A DNA stretch of 7,809 nucleotides. It comes from Treponema sp. (GTDB taxonomy: Bacteria > Spirochaetota > Spirochaetia > Treponematales > Breznakiellaceae). The notes below the pieces were generated by a model. That model was given only the letters and a program-made list of their open reading frames with translations. It made no database searches and had not been told where the DNA came from. A program made the position numbers and the translations under genes. Below, piece after piece: positions 5,847 through 7,809 of this stretch (position 1 is the stretch's first letter; every line of letters begins with the position of its first letter). Location of the stretch: positions 1 to 7,809 of the forward strand of contig JAISAN010000062.1 in assembly GCA_031266635.1 (NCBI GenBank), in the 5' to 3' direction.

Positions 5847-6701
5847 ATGAAGATATTGGTAATTATCATAAGCGCCCTGGCCTTGGTTTTTTCCTCCTGC
5901 GCTACAGGGCAGAATATCGGGGGAGACGGTTCAGCTGGTCGGCCCGGCGGCGGCAAAGCCCAGGGCGGACAAATACCGGTGGAGACTAAAATCGCCATAT
6001 TGTTTGCCGATGGCTCCCTGGATGAATATACCACCACGGAATGGGATTCCACCTTTACCAACAGGGCGTATCAAAACCGGTATTCCGCTTCCGGGACCTT
6101 GCTGGAAAAGGTCGAGTTCGCCTATCAGGAAGACAAGGGCTGGTTAACCACCAAATTGTCCCGGGATGTGGAAGACCGGCTGAAAACCCGGATTGTGTAT
6201 CAATATAATGAGCAGGGGCTTTTATGGAAAGAATCCCTGGCAAACAAAGCGGGCAAGACGGTTTCTTCTTATGAATACGGCTATGACAGCCGGGGAAACC
6301 GGACATCCCGGATTATTTATAACGCCACGGGGGTTAAACTGGCGGAAACCCTCTATACGTTTAATAACAACGGGCAACTTATCGCCACAGAAACCAGAGA
6401 TGGTTCCGGTAAAAAGATCAACTCCACTGAAAATGAATATGATTCCGCCGGCAACCTGGTGAGCGAGAAGGTGTATAACGCCAATGGGGAATTGAACACC
6501 ATTGTCAATTCGGTCTGGCAGCAAGGGCATGAAACGGAAAATCAACGGCAGAGGGCTGACGGCATGGTTCAACTCCGGATTACCAACGAATATGGCTCTT
6601 CCGGCGAACTGCTCCATAAAAAGATCGAAAATATTCAGGATGAATCTACCCAGATGATGGAGTATGAGTATGCCTTTAAGCCCGAAGGGCGGGCGAATTA
6701 G
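5847..6701 (+). CDS. Lipoprotein with 26-residue YD-like repeats, function unknown
   Basis: The 284-residue protein has an N-terminal lipoprotein signal: Lys2, a hydrophobic core (ILVIIISALALVF), then SSC with the lipidated Cys probably at 18. The box is relaxed, as is common in spirochaetes. A Gly-rich linker (about 19-42) follows. From about 120 to 260 the chain repeats with a 26-residue step. Aromatic-Asx/Gly-x-x-Gly starts occur at Y120 (YNEQG), Y146 (YDSRG), F172 (FNNNG), Y198 (YDSAG) and Y249 (YGSSG). Half-steps such as YNATG (158) and YNANG (210) lie between them; the unit around 224 is degenerate. This resembles RHS/YD repeats, which form beta-hairpin sheets, but there is no toxin domain and the array is too short for an RHS shell. 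It should be a membrane-tethered periplasmic or surface protein. An exported HEAT-repeat protein is encoded 14 bases downstream, probably on the same transcript. I do not recognise a specific named family. Confidence 0.85.
   Translation: MKILVIIISALALVFSSCATGQNIGGDGSAGRPGGGKAQGGQIPVETKIAILFADGSLDEYTTTEWDSTFTNRAYQNRYSASGTLLEKVEFAYQEDKGWLTTKLSRDVEDRLKTRIVYQYNEQGLLWKESLANKAGKTVSSYEYGYDSRGNRTSRIIYNATGVKLAETLYTFNNNGQLIATETRDGSGKKINSTENEYDSAGNLVSEKVYNANGELNTIVNSVWQQGHETENQRQRADGMVQLRITNEYGSSGELLHKKIENIQDESTQMMEYEYAFKPEGRAN
6204..6626 (+). repeat. Protein-level tandem repeats, 26-residue period (13-residue half-units)
   Basis: This stretch covers lipoprotein residues about 120-260. The unit is roughly Y-[DN]-x-x-G-x-L followed by charged and hydrophobic residues in alternation, then Y-N-x-x-G and a second strand. 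Repeat starts are at residues 120, 146, 172, 198, then 249 (two steps less one residue). The DNA of the units has diverged, so the repeats are old and not prone to slippage. Confidence 0.75.
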
Positions 6702-6715
6702 GAAGGGGGCAAATT

Positions 6716-7809
6716 GTGAAACCTTTTATTGCTGTAATATTATTGACAGTGAGCGCTGTTTTTGGTTTTGCCGAATCTGAGGAACTGGATATTTATACCT
6801 ACCTTTATAACGGTGCGCTTACCAATTCGGAACAACTGGCTATCTTACAGAATGTGGCGGAGCTGAAAATAAGCGGCGCCGGTGAATTTTATGCCGGCGC
6901 TCTTCACCGTCTGGTAACTGATTATCAGAATATCAGAAATGTGACGGAAAAAAGCGCCGCCGATGAGCAGGTTCAGCTTTTGGCGGAACTTTTGGGAAAC
7001 GAAAAACACAACGCCGCCGCGCCGGATCTATGGCGGGTGGTGGAAACTTTTTCGGACCCGCTGGTAAAGGCCGAGGCGCTCATGGCGCTGGGGAAAATGC
7101 GGGCTGTCGCTTTCCTTCCCCAGGTGGTAAAACTCCTGACGGATCTGAATAACACCTCTACGCCCGACCGGCTGACGGGTGAACGGATTGCCTTTGGGGC
7201 AATTATCTCTCTGGAAAAATACCAGGATATTTCCGGTTACCTGCCGGTTTATTTTGCCTCCATAGGCTGGTATTCGGACCGGATTAAGGCTCAGGCCCTG
7301 AAGTCCCTGCCCATTATTTCGGCGGACCCAAAGGAGCCTATGACCCAGGTTATCCAAAGCGGCGGTTATAATTACGCGACAAAACTGGCGGCCCTGCAAG
7401 CTATTGAGAATTCCGGCATAAGTTCTCCCGCCAAGGCGGAAGTGGCCGTGACGGCTTTAAGTGAAGGCTGGCGGGCTTCCACCGCCGATCCCCGGCAGCG
7501 GGGAATTCTGAACCAGATGCGGAAGCTGGCGATGAACATGATCTACCGCTACGGTACTGAGGCTGAGACGGTCTATCCCCTGCTGGAACGGTCCTACACG
7601 CAATACGCCGACCGGATCGATGGAGACCAGGGTGAAGCCCTGGACGCTATTGCCACTTTGGCGGCCCTGGGCACCGATGAGTCCGCCCGGCGGCTTTCGA
7701 AGTTCCTGGAGGATTTAAACACGAAACGTCAGCGTGATAACATACGCCAGAAAGAGGAAGGTCTGGTCCGGGAAATTATCCCCGCGCTGGGTAAAACCGG
7801 CCGCCCCAT
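6716..7809 (+). CDS. Exported HEAT-repeat protein (3' end beyond window)
   Basis: A GTG start at 6716 follows AGGAAGGGGG (6700-6709), which overlaps the stop of the lipoprotein gene. The frame then stays open to the window end: 364 codons with no stop, the last read codons giving KTGRP. A signal peptide is clear: MKPFIAVILLTVSAVFGFA, with probable cleavage after A19 (GFA, then ES). The rest is almost all helical, with alanine- and leucine-rich helix pairs of HEAT type. The clearest lie at about 113-145 (PLVKAEALMALGKMRAVAFL), 187-205 (DRIKAQALKSLPIIS), 219-235 (YATKLAALQAIENSG) and 303-335 (GEALDAIATLAALGTDESA). HEAT solenoids are usually scaffolds that bind other proteins. No catalytic motif is visible. 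The partner may be the lipoprotein encoded just upstream, but that is inference. The protein should be periplasmic or outer-envelope located. Confidence 0.82.
   Translation, partial: MKPFIAVILLTVSAVFGFAESEELDIYTYLYNGALTNSEQLAILQNVAELKISGAGEFYAGALHRLVTDYQNIRNVTEKSAADEQVQLLAELLGNEKHNAAAPDLWRVVETFSDPLVKAEALMALGKMRAVAFLPQVVKLLTDLNNTSTPDRLTGERIAFGAIISLEKYQDISGYLPVYFASIGWYSDRIKAQALKSLPIISADPKEPMTQVIQSGGYNYATKLAALQAIENSGISSPAKAEVAVTALSEGWRASTADPRQRGILNQMRKLAMNMIYRYGTEAETVYPLLERSYTQYADRIDGDQGEALDAIATLAALGTDESARRLSKFLEDLNTKRQRDNIRQKEEGLVREIIPALGKTGRP

Noticed and set aside
6714..6722. TTGTGAAAC resembling half of a Rex operator
   Set aside because: No TTCACAA partner half follows, and the sequence includes the GTG start and first codons of the HEAT gene.
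6973..7399. - strand open frames opposite the HEAT-repeat gene
   Set aside because: The + strand frame has a signal peptide, a ribosome binding site and regular HEAT helices through the same stretch.

Overview
The window reads as ordinary bacterial chromosome: seven densely packed protein genes, no RNA genes, no mobile elements and no CRISPR. By eye it is fairly G+C-rich (not counted), except for one clearly A+T-rich gap around 5735-5846. The best guess at the organism is a treponeme-like spirochaete, perhaps host- or gut-associated. The reasons are the gene style, the relaxed lipoprotein signal in the YD-like lipoprotein, and a lipoprotein/HEAT-repeat pair of a kind I associate with that group. 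This is inference and only moderately secure.

Region 1 (1-3806, + strand) is a tight four-gene run. It starts with the 3' part of a Rex-family redox sensor, whose ATGA overlaps the start of serC (phosphoserine aminotransferase). After 9 bases comes serA (3-phosphoglycerate dehydrogenase with a C-terminal ACT domain), and after 3 more bases a membrane-anchored lytic transglycosylase. serA and serC give the first two steps of serine synthesis; the phosphatase serB is not here. A NADH/NAD+ sensor directly in front of an NAD+-using pathway suggests redox control of serine synthesis.

Region 2 (3807-5732) holds a single gene on the - strand, converging on region 1. It encodes a 621-residue GH5 glycoside hydrolase with no signal peptide. 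It has all eight classical GH5 active-site residues plus motifs that resemble the fungal glucosylceramidase/steryl-glucosidase group (GH5_12-like). The 60-base gap between the convergent stops contains a possible hairpin.

Region 3 (5733-5846) is the divergent promoter region. It contains a striking dyad of two perfect 11-base arms (17 base pairs if two G.T pairs are allowed), lying where the GH5 transcript should begin. It looks like an operator or a 5'-UTR hairpin.

Region 4 (5847-7809, + strand) has a lipoprotein built of about five regular 26-residue YD-like repeats. Fourteen bases later begins an exported HEAT-repeat protein that runs off the window end. The two are probably co-transcribed and may form an envelope protein pair, but their function is unknown. 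I see no clear evidence of a wholly new system. The best leads are the dyad with its intracellular GH5 gene, the altered Rex DNA-binding region in front of serCA, and the repeat lipoprotein/HEAT pair.
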